Source: Leptotrichia sp. HSP-536 (GTDB lineage Bacteria > Fusobacteriota > Fusobacteriia > Fusobacteriales > Leptotrichiaceae). From it: 64,000 nucleotides of DNA. Location: the NCBI RefSeq assembly GCF_041199985.1, contig NZ_CP165647.1:1302001-1366000 (forward strand), read 5' to 3'. The notes beneath the pieces were generated by a model, which was not told the origin of the DNA, did not search any database, and saw nothing but the letters and a program-made list of their open reading frames with translations. Position numbers and translations under genes: made by a program. This document shows positions 14,903 through 24,854 of the stretch, in pieces (the first letter of the stretch is position 1; each line of letters starts with the position of its first letter).

Positions 14903-17035
14903 ATGGAAAGTAATATTTTAATTATGTCTTTATCAAATAATCTTGAAGAGAACATAAAAAGAGCAAAGAAAAATAAGAAAGAATATAGATGGAAAGATAA
15001 AAAATTTAATTTAGAAAAATATGAATACTTAACAAAGGTTTATTTAGAAAAATTAAAACCAAATAAAATAGTAGTTTTTGGAACACAACAAAGCAGTTGG
15101 AATTATCTGTATAATTTGCTGAATGAATATTTTTACTCTGAAGATAAAAAAATTATATTTGAAGAAAGTAAACAAAATGATATTGGGTACATAAAAAAAG
15201 AATTTGAAAAGAAATTTTTAGATAAGTGTAAAATATTTTTTGTTGAAAGTAAAAATAATTTTGATAATCAGAATATTGCTTCTGATTTAATTTTTCAGAT
15301 AGAAGAAATAAAAAATATATTAGATGAACAAAGCAGAAGTAAAATTTATGTTGATATAACAGGTGGTCTTAGAATAATGTATATGTCATTAGTTTCAATC
15401 ATCAATATTTTAAAAATGTATTATAGTCAATTGAATTTAAAAGTGCTGTATTCCCAAAATGATATAAATACAGATTATTTTCAAATAATTGATATAACAA
15501 ATGTACTAGAAAAATTGGATTTTGTAGACGCTGTTAGTTCTTTTACAAAATATGGAAGTATTGATAAATTAAGAGAAATTGGGAATAGGGATTTATTGAA
15601 TAAACTAGATGAATTTTATATTAAATTACAATTTAATTTAAAAGGTATTGATGATATTTATAAAAAAATAACTAAAATAAATTTAAAAAATGAATATGAA
15701 AATATTTTAAAAGAAAAAATTAAAGAAGTAAAATCACTAAAGAATGAAAAATATCATAATAAAGTAAAAAATTATGGCTTAGAAATAGTGAATAAGTATG
15801 AAAGTGATAATAAAAAATATAAAAATTTAAAGGATAAAAGAAATAAAATTGTTCATCCTTTAAATAAATCAGGGAAATATATAGAAAATAACGATGAATA
15901 TAGAAATTCATCAAAAAGAAAAATATTGATTTGGAATTTAGGGTCAGGTGAATCAGGAAAAGGATATGAAAAAATATTTTATGAGTATTTAGATAACGAA
16001 GGAAAAAAAGAAATTATAGAAACACAATACACATTTGAGCCTTACATAGAGGATTATAATCAAATTTATATTTTTGGACTTGAAACAGGGAAATGGGATA
16101 TTTTAACAGAAAATTTTAAAAATAAAGGTATAATGTTACCAAATGAAAAAATAAAATATGTTCAAATTGATAATTTTGGAGATGTAGACGAGTTATATTT
16201 AAAAATAAAAAATGAAATAGAAGTAAAAAAACGAGAAATAATAGAAATAGATATGGATATTACCCACTCATTTAGAGATATTCCATTTAATTTATTGACT
16301 TCGTTGAGATTGTTTGAATTATTAAATGATAATGTCGTCATTCATTCGATTTATTATGGAGAAAGAATATTAAACTTGGAGTATGGAAGTATTTATAAAA
16401 TACCTATTTTAAAAATAATTAATTTGTATAAATCAATAGCAGAATTTAAAGATTATACAAAATATACAAATGCTTTAGAAAATACTAAAATGATAGATGA
16501 AAAATTATTAAAAATTATGAGAAAAATTTCAGAAGCATATACATATAATGAATATAAAAAGATTATAGAGATATCTAAAGAATTTGAAAAAGTAAATAAT
16601 AAAGAACTAGATTTAATAAATAAAAAAGTATATGAAATTATAGAAGTAAAATTAATAAAAAATGAAACATATGAAGAATTAATAAAATTTGTGAGAAAAC
16701 AAAAAGATTCTAAAAATTATGCACTGGCACTGCTCTTTTTGATTGATATTTATAAATATAAAATTTTTAAAATCGATTCGAAAGAAAAAAGTGAAAATTT
16801 TTATAAAAAAGTGGAAAAACTAAAAACTAAGAATATTGACAATAAAATAGATGAATTAATAAATTCTATAAATAAATTGAATGAAATAAGAAATGATGCA
16901 GGACATATTAACACTAGAGAAAGAAATGATACAACATATTGCTCAAATTTATTAAATAACGTAATAGGAATTATGAATAAATTTACGTTACAAGACATTG
17001 AAAAATATTCAAAAAAATACGGTAAAATAAAATAA
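14903..17035 (+). CDS. Single-chain CARF-HEPN-CARF-HEPN protein
   Basis: 710 residues from ATG 14903 (RBS AGAAGG); the open frame extends 11 codons upstream without an RBS. The first CARF domain has YVDITGGLR with Asp151 and is followed by a short HEPN region with RNKIVH (Arg313-His318). A second unit starts near residue 345 (RKILIWNLGSGESG), has DITHSFRD with Asp452 and ends in a second HEPN with RNDAGH (Arg663-His668). Csx1-type enzymes normally act as homodimers of one CARF and one HEPN. Here two complete units lie in one chain, which would form a pseudo-dimer. Both R-x4-H nuclease motifs are intact. Confidence 0.8.
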   Translation: MESNILIMSLSNNLEENIKRAKKNKKEYRWKDKKFNLEKYEYLTKVYLEKLKPNKIVVFGTQQSSWNYLYNLLNEYFYSEDKKIIFEESKQNDIGYIKKEFEKKFLDKCKIFFVESKNNFDNQNIASDLIFQIEEIKNILDEQSRSKIYVDITGGLRIMYMSLVSIINILKMYYSQLNLKVLYSQNDINTDYFQIIDITNVLEKLDFVDAVSSFTKYGSIDKLREIGNRDLLNKLDEFYIKLQFNLKGIDDIYKKITKINLKNEYENILKEKIKEVKSLKNEKYHNKVKNYGLEIVNKYESDNKKYKNLKDKRNKIVHPLNKSGKYIENNDEYRNSSKRKILIWNLGSGESGKGYEKIFYEYLDNEGKKEIIETQYTFEPYIEDYNQIYIFGLETGKWDILTENFKNKGIMLPNEKIKYVQIDNFGDVDELYLKIKNEIEVKKREIIEIDMDITHSFRDIPFNLLTSLRLFELLNDNVVIHSIYYGERILNLEYGSIYKIPILKIINLYKSIAEFKDYTKYTNALENTKMIDEKLLKIMRKISEAYTYNEYKKIIEISKEFEKVNNKELDLINKKVYEIIEVKLIKNETYEELIKFVRKQKDSKNYALALLFLIDIYKYKIFKIDSKEKSENFYKKVEKLKTKNIDNKIDELINSINKLNEIRNDAGHINTRERNDTTYCSNLLNNVIGIMNKFTLQDIEKYSKKYGKIK

Positions 17036-17058
17036 CTGAAATGAAAGAGGAATAAAAA

Positions 17059-19152
17059 ATGGAAAAAATTGGAATCTCAAGAACAGAATTAGCACAAAAA
17101 ATAAGGAAATTAATGATTGATAATCGAAATATTCAGAAATATGAAAAAATAGATGACAATTTTTTAATAGATTATTATTTTGATAATTATGATAAAAAAA
17201 ATAATAAAACAGGAATAAAAATAGAAGAAGATAATTTTGATTTAAAACTTTTTGAAGAAGATTTTAAAAGACATTTATTAAATGAGAAAAAATTACTAGA
17301 AGAAGAGGGAGTAGATACAGATAAAATAACAAAGATAGTTTCAGCTTTCAGTCATAGCTTTGGTGAAAAAAAATCTATTCTTGAAGACTTACCATTTGAA
17401 AAAGATTTAAAAATATTTCCTAACATAGAAACATTATATTTATTATACACTGAGCAAACTAAAAATAAATTTTTGGAATATAAAGAAACTAGTAAATATA
17501 GAGATATAGTAAAAATAGAAGGAGTTTTGATTGATACTGGTATAGATACATTATACAGAAAAGTAATAAATTTAATTTTAGAAGGAAAAATCTCAAAAAA
17601 TAATACCGTTTTAGATACAACACTTGGTTTGAAAGAGATAGGAATTGTATTTTATAAAATTTCAGTTGAAAAACAAATAAAATCAATAAACTGGCGAGAA
17701 ACAATGTTATCTAACTATAAACCAGTTGATGAAAATAACAAAGACAGGTTTGTAATTGAAAAAGGACAAGGACCTAGAATGAGTTTAGTTACTAAACTAA
17801 ATTTAATGAAGGATCCATTAGAAGAATCGAACAGAATATATAGAAAAATAAATGAAAACATTATGAAAGCAAATTGTCAAACTGTTTCAGATTTGTATGA
17901 GGTAGTAGGGATTGATGATTTAAGATTTTTTTATGAAGAAATTGGAAAACTATTTAATTATTTTAAAATGTTAGAGTACAATGAAGATATTGAGGATTTT
18001 TATAATGATTTAAACAAAGGATTGAGAAAAATATTTGAATATAAATTTTTACCAGAAAATATTTCAAGATTGCGAGAATATGTGAAGTATCTTTTAAGAA
18101 TAGTGTACAGAGTAGAAAATGATAATATAAATTGGTTAAAATTTAGTAAAAATATTTTTGGGATAACAGAAAATGAAATAATAAATGATGAAGAGGAAAA
18201 AGCAAAAAGAGCCCTCGAGAGAAAGGGAAAAGAAACTTTTGATTTAGATTTAAATTATGAAGATTCTGAAATTGATGATGAAGAAATTTCAATTGACGGT
18301 ACAGATTATTTTTTCTATCTGTTATTAAAACAAGCTGTTTTTGAAAAGGTCTCTAGTTATTATTTTGAAAATGTGAAAAACATTTTGAAAGATTACTATG
18401 AAGAAGAAAAAGTAGAAAAAATAATTAGTATAGTAAATTCAAAAGATAAAAAGACAAATGAAAAAATAAAACAGATAAAAGGAATTTTATTTGATGAATT
18501 TAGTATGGAATATGAATTAGAAGAATTTGAAATACCAAATTTGGCAGATATGAATATAGGATTAATTAGATATAAGGGAGGGGTGTTGGATGTGCCTTTT
18601 GAAGATGAAGGGAAATTAGAAATGCTAAAAATTAATCTTAAAGAAGAATCTTTTATAAGAAAAAAAGATAAAAGAGATGAATTTGATATTTCTAACGAAA
18701 AAGATAGAAAGAAATTGAAGAAAAAATAGAAGTCGATTTTACATTAGAAAAAATATGTGATAAATATGATAAAGGTGAAATAGAATTACCATTTAAAATA
18801 TCGGAAAAATCAGATATAGTCGAGATTCAGAATAAAACAAAAAAAGTAGTCACTAAAACTGATAGAAAAACACAAATTGAAAAAATTTTTTCATAATCCA
18901 GATGCTATAATTAATGCTCCAATAGTAGAATTATTTAATAATATTGAAAAAAATAAATTTGAAATTTCTAAAAAAGATATGGAGGGAAGATTTAAGATAA
19001 AAGATCAAAATGTTACTAAATTAAAAAAGATTATTACAGGATTAAACCAAGTGATTAGAAGAAAAATTGAAGAAAAATTTCCTGAAGCAGATGAAATTGA
19101 AGATTTTATTATTTATGAAAATGGATTAAAGATAAATTTAAAATATAGATAG
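17059..19152 (+). pseudogene. CARF-like protein with possible winged-helix C terminus, two frameshifts
   Basis: The first ORF runs 17059-18729 (556 residues). Residues about 110-220 look like a CARF domain: a LYLLYTEQT strand, then VLDTTLGLKEIG with Asp186 in the position of the DIT motif. The frame ends in KKLKKK followed by TAG within an A-run. A -1 shift there continues as IEVDFTLEKICDKYDKGE to about 18892. A further shift at an A6/T6 run leads into a frame that ends at 19152, with alternating helices and a final strand like a winged helix. Joined, it would be about 697 residues. No HEPN motif seen. Neighbours suggest a cyclic-oligoadenylate sensor. Confidence 0.6.
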
Positions 19153-19163
19153 ATCAACAAAAA

Positions 19164-19199
19164 GAACCATCTTGAAATTAAAATTTAAGATGGTTTTTT
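19164..19199 (+). terminator. Terminator after CARF-like gene
   Basis: Stem AACCATCTT / AAGATGGTT with a 13-base loop and six T residues. It lies 12 bp after the stop at 19152, which supports the idea that the broken gene really ends there. Confidence 0.85.
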
Positions 19200-19342
19200 A
19201 GCAATCGTATAACTAAAAAAATGATATTATCAAATTTTATAATAAAGTAAATACTAAAAAAAATGAGTTTTTTTAGAGAAAAATAGGAGAAAAATATTTG
19301 TTAAAATTGTTGATGTAAAGAGATAATAAATGGAGGTATACA

Positions 19343-19796
19343 ATGAAAGTAAAAATTGCATCCATTAAGAAAAGCAGATATGAAGATGGACCTGGAATTA
19401 GAACAACAATATTTTTTCAAGATTGTAATGTAAAATGTAGAGGTTGTCACAATGAAAGAATACAAGGTATACGATACGGAAAAGAGTATGAAGTAAAAGA
19501 TTTATGTGAAAAAATATTAGCGTATAATTTGCCAGTAAAAAAAATTACTATTTCGGTGGAGAGCCTATGATGCAAAGAGAAGCCTTAGAAGAATTTATTA
19601 ATAAACTTGTACAAGAAGAATTTTGAAACTGCACTTTATACTTTATATGACTTAGAGAAAGTTCCAAAAAACATTTTAGAAAAATAAAGTATTTAAAAGT
19701 TGGAAAATATATAAATGCATTGAGAATACAAGAAAAGTTTTATGGATCAAGTAATCAAAAATTTTATTCATTAGAGAGAAAAAGGAGAGATTATAA
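19343..19796 (+). pseudogene. Broken NrdG-like activase
   Basis: The start region (GGAGG, then MKVKIASIKKSRYEDGPGI) is nearly the same as the intact copy at 11348. The cluster motif CNVKCRGC is kept. The frame is lost at the SAM-binding SGGEP motif, where one base is missing after ATTTC (about 19555), giving a stop at 19570. More shifts follow, but PMMQREALEEFINK and later YLKVGKY and SSNQKFYSLE are still readable in other frames. It directly precedes the nrdD-like gene, the normal partner of NrdG. Confidence 0.85.
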
Positions 19797-21461
19797 ATGA
19801 GAGTTAATCAAGCAAACGCAAATACAAATGCGGCATACAGAATTTTGAAAAATGAGGAATTTAAAAATCAATTACATGAGAAAAGATACATTCATATTCA
19901 TGACAAGGAATATACAGGAGTTTCGTACAATTGTATTGGGATTGAGTTAAGAGAAAAATTGAATGAATTGAAAAAAAATTTAGGCGAAATCGAAATTGAT
20001 GAGGCATTAGACTATGTTTTTCAAGTTATTGTGAGCTTAACGAATGATCAGTCAGGTGGAATAGGATTTATTAATATTGACAGTGATTTGGCGGAGTTTG
20101 TACAAGAAATTTCTGAAGAAAAATTAATAACAAAAATTAGAAGATTGTATAAAAATTTGAATTTACCGTTGAGAAATGGTTATGAAAAGGCATATGTTTC
20201 GTTTAATTTGGGATTAGATACGAGTGAAAATGGCAGAAAAGTAACTAGATGTTTTTTGAAAGCGTTTGAACATGGTGAAGTTTTGAATGGATTGCCTTTT
20301 GTTTTTCCAAATATAATTTTTAAATTGAAAAAAGGGATTAATTTTGATTTCGGTGACAAAAATTATGATTTATTTTCATTGGCGGCAAGAGTAACAGGGA
20401 AGAGAATGAATCCAACGTATTTTAACTGTGACAGTATTCTGGTAAAAGATATTAATGAGAAAAAGGTCGGAATAATGTGATGTAGAACATTGGTAGCAAA
20501 TAATGTGAATGGAGAAGAGGGAACATTAAAAAGAGGAAATATTGCATCAATTTCAATAAATTTACCAAAAATAGCAAGAGAAAGTACAAATTTAAATAAT
20601 TTCTATAAAAAATTGAATGAAATCTGTGAAGAATCAAAAGATATTTTAATTCAAAAGTATGAAGCTTTGTGTAAATTGGAAATTAATGATTTTAGATATA
20701 TTTTAGAAAATAATTTTTATGAAAATTCTGAAGAGGCAATAAATAATAATGATATGGAAAAAAGTTTTAAAAATGGTACACTTTCAATTGGATTTATTGG
20801 ATTAGCTGAATGTGTAAGTTATTTAGTAAAAAAAGAAATATCTTTAGATATGATAGAAAGTAATTTAGAATTGTCGAGAGAAATATTAAGATTTATGAGA
20901 AAAATGACAGATAAATGGATTAAAAAGTATAGTTTGAATTTTTCAGTTTTGGCAACTCCTGGTGAAGGAATTAGTGGAAGATTTTGTGAAGATGAAGAAA
21001 CTAAGGAATTTTATACAAATTCATTTCATATACCAGTTTATCTTGAATTAGACGCATTTAAAAAATTAGAATTAGAATCAAATTTTGTTGAATATTGTAA
21101 TGGAGGTTCAATTTCTTATATCGAATTTTCTACACCTGTATTAAATAATAGTGAAGCAATTATGGATGTTATAAAATATGGAATTTTAAATGGAGTAATT
21201 TATTTAGGAATAAATTTCCCATTAGATTATTGTGGAAATTATAAAACTACTGGAATATTTGAAGATGAAGAAAAATGCAGCTGCTGTGGAAGCACTGAAA
21301 TAAAAAAATTGCGAAGAGTATCGGGATATTTGTCGTATAAAGAGACATTAAAAGGCGGGAAAAAGGCGGAAGAAAAAGTTAGAAAATCTCATTTTAGAAG
21401 TAAGTTATTAAATCGAAAAAATAAGTTAAGGGAAAATGGTACTATAATCTTGTGGAAATAA
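19797..21461 (+). pseudogene. nrdD: Short NrdD-like anaerobic ribonucleotide reductase, nonsense-interrupted
   Basis: Two open pieces in one frame, 19797-20480 and then to 21461, separated by TGA at 20478-20480. The codon stands where NrdD proteins have Gly in MGCRT (IM-stop-CRTLVANNVNGEEG), so GGA to TGA is the simplest cause. Recognisable parts are YIHIHD, SYNC (active cysteine region), CCGSTEIKKLRRVSGYL with the glycyl-radical glycine, and the C-terminal KGGKKAEEKVRKSH. Joined length is about 555 codons against about 700 for usual NrdD. The N-terminal ATP cone is absent, and the upstream zinc CxxC appears reduced to one Cys (DYCGNYKT). Confidence 0.8.
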
Positions 21462-21482
21462 AATATCAGGAGGAGATAACCT

Positions 21483-22097
21483 ATGTTAGAAAGAGAAATG
21501 ATGAACTTGTTGGAAAACTGCTATGATAAAGCGCTGGAAGGGGTATTACCTGGAGAAAGAACAGTTGTGGAGTTGGCAGAAGATTATTTAGCAAAAAGCA
21601 GCAGTAGAGAAAAAGCAATAGACAATTTAATAGGATATCAAACAGTATTGTGTGGAACAAATGGATTTATAACAGGATTAGGTGGATTATTAGTATTACC
21701 CGTAGCGATACCAGCAAATGTAGCAAGTGTGATTTATGTACAGTTAAGAATGATAGCAGCAATAGCACATATAAATGGGTATGATATTTACAGCGATCAG
21801 GTAAGAACAATAGCTTATGCGTGTTTAACAGGAAGTTCAGCAGCAAATATATTAAAAAATGCAGGAATAAAAATTGGTGAAAAAGTAGCAGTTAATATAA
21901 TAAAAAAAATTCCTAGAACAGTATTAGTAAAGATAAATCAACAAGTTGGCTTTAGATTAGTTACAAAATTTGGACAAAAAGGTTTTGTGAATATTGTAAA
22001 AATGGTACCCTTAGTAGGCGGAGCAGTAGGTGGAGCATTTGATGCAGGGATGACATTAACGATAGGGAATATAGCAAAAAAAGTATTTGTAGAATAG
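21483..22097 (+). CDS. EcsC family protein
   Basis: 204 residues, RBS GGAGGAG. An N-terminal helix region is followed by the hydrophobic glycine-rich core typical of EcsC (GFITGLGGLLVLPVAIPANV, then RMIAAIAHINGYD), and a C-terminal hydrophobic segment (VPLVGGAVGGAFDAG). EcsC proteins are poorly understood and membrane-associated. It sits between the nrdD-like pseudogene and cas1. With the island's glycine-tailed GTPases it could form a membrane-acting module, which is inference from context only. Confidence 0.75.
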   Translation: MLEREMMNLLENCYDKALEGVLPGERTVVELAEDYLAKSSSREKAIDNLIGYQTVLCGTNGFITGLGGLLVLPVAIPANVASVIYVQLRMIAAIAHINGYDIYSDQVRTIAYACLTGSSAANILKNAGIKIGEKVAVNIIKKIPRTVLVKINQQVGFRLVTKFGQKGFVNIVKMVPLVGGAVGGAFDAGMTLTIGNIAKKVFVE

Positions 22098-22237
22098 TAA
22101 AGTAATTCCAAAAATTGATGCCAAATGCAGCTCAGGCTCTTGAAAAGTGTTTTAATGGAAGTTAAGAATTGAGAGTTTGAGTAAAATTTGGAAATGGATT
22201 TAAAATTGAAAAACCATTTGTGAAAGGATAAAAAACT

Positions 22238-23218
22238 ATGGAACTATATATAACAGATTTAGGGACAATGGTGAAAAAAAGAGATGATTTGTTTGAAATA
22301 ACGACGAGTGAGAAAAAGGTGGCGGTGACTCCGCAAAAGATAAAATCATTGGTGATGGCAAAAGGGATATTTTTAACAACGGATGTGATAAAATTGGCGG
22401 TGGAAAATAATATTGATATTGTAATTGTTGATGATTTTGGGAATCCTTATGGAAGATTTTGGTAAAGTAAATTTGGATCGACAGCTAACATAAGAAGAAA
22501 ACAGTTGGAAATATTTGGTACTCAAAAAGGAGTTGAGATAGCAAAACAGATATTGATACAAAAGATTAAAAATTGTGCAGAACATTTGGAAGATTTGAAA
22601 ATAAAAAGAAAAGCGAAAAAGAAATTTTTAGATGAAAAAATAAAGGAAATGAAAAAATATATTTATCAAATTAAACTGGTGGAAGGAAATGTGAGTGCAA
22701 AAAGAGGGACTTTGATGGGATATGAAGGGAATGCTGCGAAAATATACTATCAGACATTATCAGAATTGATACCAAAAGAATTTAAATTTGAAAAAAGAAG
22801 TATGCATCCTGCTCAAGATGAATTTAATGCAATGTTAAACTACGCTTTTGGAATATTATATAGTAAAGTTGAAAAAGCCTGTATAATAGCGGGCCTAGAT
22901 TCTTATATTGGAATAATTCATACGGATAATTATGGAAAAAAATCGCTTGTTTTTGATATTATTGAAGGTTACAGACATTTGGCTAGTAGAACTGTGTTTT
23001 CGCTTTTTACTCAGAAAAGAGTTCAAAAATATTTTTTCAAAAGAGAAGGAGACGGAGTTACATTAGTAGGTGACAGAAAAAAAGTTTTGGTAGAAAGTTT
23101 TTATAACAGATTGGAAAAAAAGATACGGTATAATAACAGGAATATATCAAGTTTGGACAAATTACAATTTGAATGTCACGAATTGGCAAATCGTTTAATA
23201 TCGAAAGAAAATTATTAA
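22238..23218 (+). pseudogene. cas1: Cas1 integrase, broken by an in-frame stop
   Basis: The N-terminal domain ends at GNPYGRFW, then TAA 22463-22465, and the same frame continues SKFGSTANIRRKQLEIFG through to 23218. Cas1 proteins often have Gln at the stop position, so CAA to TAA is plausible. The catalytic part remains: Glu in MGYEGNAAKIYYQ, His in GIIHTDN and the acidic residues in DIIEGYRH. Cas1 inserts new spacers with Cas2. As written the protein would be cut after 75 residues, so adaptation is probably lost. Confidence 0.9.
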
Positions 23219-23267
23219 TAAATTAAGATTGAGTAAATTTAAAAATACATTAAGCAGGTGATTGAAA

Positions 23268-23558
23268 ATGATGACGTGGTTCATATATGATATAACAGAC
23301 GACAGAAATAGAAGTAGATTAATTAAGATAGCACAAAAGCATGGATTATACAGAGTTCAGAAGTCAGTATTTTTGGGAAATATAGAAAAGGATGAAATAG
23401 ATCAGATTATAAAAGAAAGTAAAAAAGTTATCAATTTGCGAGAAGATTCGGTATACATTTTTCCAGTTTGTGAAACGGATTATAAAAAGGCAACATTGCT
23501 AGGCTTGTCTTTTGAAGAGGACATTGTTAAAGATGAAAAGCCAGTATTATTTTTTTAG
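23268..23558 (+). CDS. cas2: Cas2
   Basis: 96 residues from the first ATG after AGGTGATTG. Ferredoxin-fold start TWFIYDITDDRNRSRLIK with the conserved Asp, then GLYRVQKSVFLGN and VYIFPVC, all typical of Cas2. It is the structural partner of Cas1 in spacer acquisition. It is intact although both flanking genes are broken. Confidence 0.93.
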   Translation: MMTWFIYDITDDRNRSRLIKIAQKHGLYRVQKSVFLGNIEKDEIDQIIKESKKVINLREDSVYIFPVCETDYKKATLLGLSFEEDIVKDEKPVLFF

Positions 23559-23573
23559 AAGAGGTGAATAAAG

Positions 23574-24196
23574 ATGGAAGTTGTTAAATCTCAAAAAATA
23601 TCAATGTTTGAAGTTTTAGACTATATATATTGCCCTAGAATTATATATTATGAAGAAGTATTAAAAATATTTGGCAATAAAATGAATGATTTTAAAAAGG
23701 TGGAAGAAGAAAGAGTAGAAGAAAAAGGAAGAATAAATAGAAAATGGATATGGGAAAGATTAAAATTAAGAAAACAGGATATAAACAACTTGTCAGAATG
23801 AGCAAATAAAGAATTTAACAAAGAATTATATTCAGAAAAATATCATTTTTATGGAAAAATAGACGAAATACTTTATTTACAAGACGAAACAATAGTCCCG
23901 CTTTATTATCACAATTCAAAATATACCACAAGAGAAGAAAATCGATATAAATATTTAATGGCAATGTTTTCGATGCTAATTGAAGAAAATTATAACATCA
24001 ACTCTCAAAAAGGTTATATATTATTTTTAAATGGACATTCATTGAAAAAATTTGAATATACAGAAAAGATTTTGAAAAAATAAAACAACAAATTTCCGAA
24101 ATATTGGAACTAATAGAAACAGAACGATACCCGCTAGAAGTGGAAGGCGGAACAAAATGCAGAGACTGTTATTACAAAAAAATTTGTGGAAGGTAA
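23574..24196 (+). pseudogene. cas4: Cas4-like nuclease, broken
   Basis: The first piece (23574-23801) has the N-terminal DYIYCPRIIYYEE with the first iron-sulfur cysteine. TGA at 23799-23801 interrupts it. The same frame stays open through KYHFYGKIDEILYL and EENRYKYLMAMFSML, then shifts by one base at an A-run near 24080. It ends in another frame with the C-terminal cluster CRDCYYKKICGR. Cas4 trims prespacers for Cas1-Cas2. With two lesions it is surely nonfunctional unless the frameshift is a sequencing error; the stop remains. Confidence 0.85.
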
Positions 24197-24280
24197 TAAT
24201 CAAAAAAATTTCTCAATAAAATTGTGTGATTTCCCAGAAAATAAATTTATTTTTATTTTCAAGAATTTTTGAAAAAGTAT

Positions 24281-24520
24281 TTGATAAATTAGAAAAATGT
24301 GATAAAATAAATTAGTAAATCCGTTTAAAGTTCTTACCACCAGTATGTATAAAAAAAATTGTAAAAAATTTACTTAAAATAAGTAAAAACAATATTTAGG
24401 AGTTACGGAAAATGGTAAAAAATAAGCAAAAAATCACTAAAAAAATCGAAAAAAAGATGATTTTAATGTCTGAAAAAAACTCTGTAATAATAATAAATAG
24501 AAGGTTTTCTCGACAGAACG
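24281..24520 (+). promoter_or_regulatory. CRISPR leader B with promoter
   Basis: TTGATA (24281-24286), 16-bp spacer, TAAAAT (24303-24308), about 213 bp before the first repeat. It holds the block GGAGTTACGGAAAA at 24399 and TTTTAATGTCTGAAAAAA near 24461, at distances matching leader A to within a base or two. Confidence 0.75.
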
Positions 24521-24631
24521 GATAAGAATAGGTAATCCAGTAAAATAAGGATTGAAACCTTAATAGTTTTAAAATAAAATTGAATTCTTCAGTTGATAAG
24601 AATAGGTAATCCAGTAAAATAAGGATGTAAC
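24521..24631 (+). CRISPR. CRISPR array B, one good and one degenerate repeat
   Basis: A repeat of 37-38 bp at 24521-24558, a 36-bp spacer, and a second repeat at 24595-24631 whose 3' end is altered (AAGGATGTAAC instead of AAGGATTGAAAC). That is typical of a terminal repeat. The inner ATCC...GGAT pairing could form the Cas6 hairpin. Confidence 0.85.
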
Positions 24632-24665
24632 ATTTCAAATCACACAATATAAAAAAATATTTTTT

Positions 24666-24697
24666 AGGGGCTATCTTAAATGGAATAGCTCTTTTTA
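24666..24697 (+). terminator. Terminator after CRISPR array B
   Basis: Stem GGGCTAT / ATAGCTC (G-T pairs allowed) with a 10-base loop and CTTTTT after it. Confidence 0.6.
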
Positions 24698-24800
24698 GTA
24701 TTTAAAAGTACAAAAAGTAAGTTATTAATCATAAATTTGGGTTATAAATTTAATATATAATTTAAATAAAGAAATAAAATGAAAAAATAGCACATAGCTA

Positions 24801-24829
24801 TTGACTTTATTAAAATTTTAGGTTACGCT
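24801..24829 (+). promoter_or_regulatory. Promoter of the III-D cas operon
   Basis: TTGACT (24801-24806), 17-bp spacer, TACGCT (24824-24829). The flanks GCTATTGACTTT and TTTTAGGTTA..CTTAGA match the promoter at 7681-7709 base for base over most of their length. Confidence 0.65.
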
Positions 24830-24854
24830 TAGAAGGAGAAGAAAAATTTAAGTT

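Noticed and set aside
10066..21450. AATAAGTTA-like strings before several island genes as a shared promoter or operator
   Set aside because: Their distance to the TATAAT-like hexamers varies from about 12 to more than 25 bases, and the motif is expected often in such AT-rich DNA.
4856..23801. Stop codon reassignment as the cause of many in-frame stops
   Set aside because: The interrupting stops are of all three kinds (TAG at 4856 and 10696, TAA in cas1, TGA in nrdD and cas4), and intact genes use all three as real ends. Ordinary nonsense mutations explain them better.
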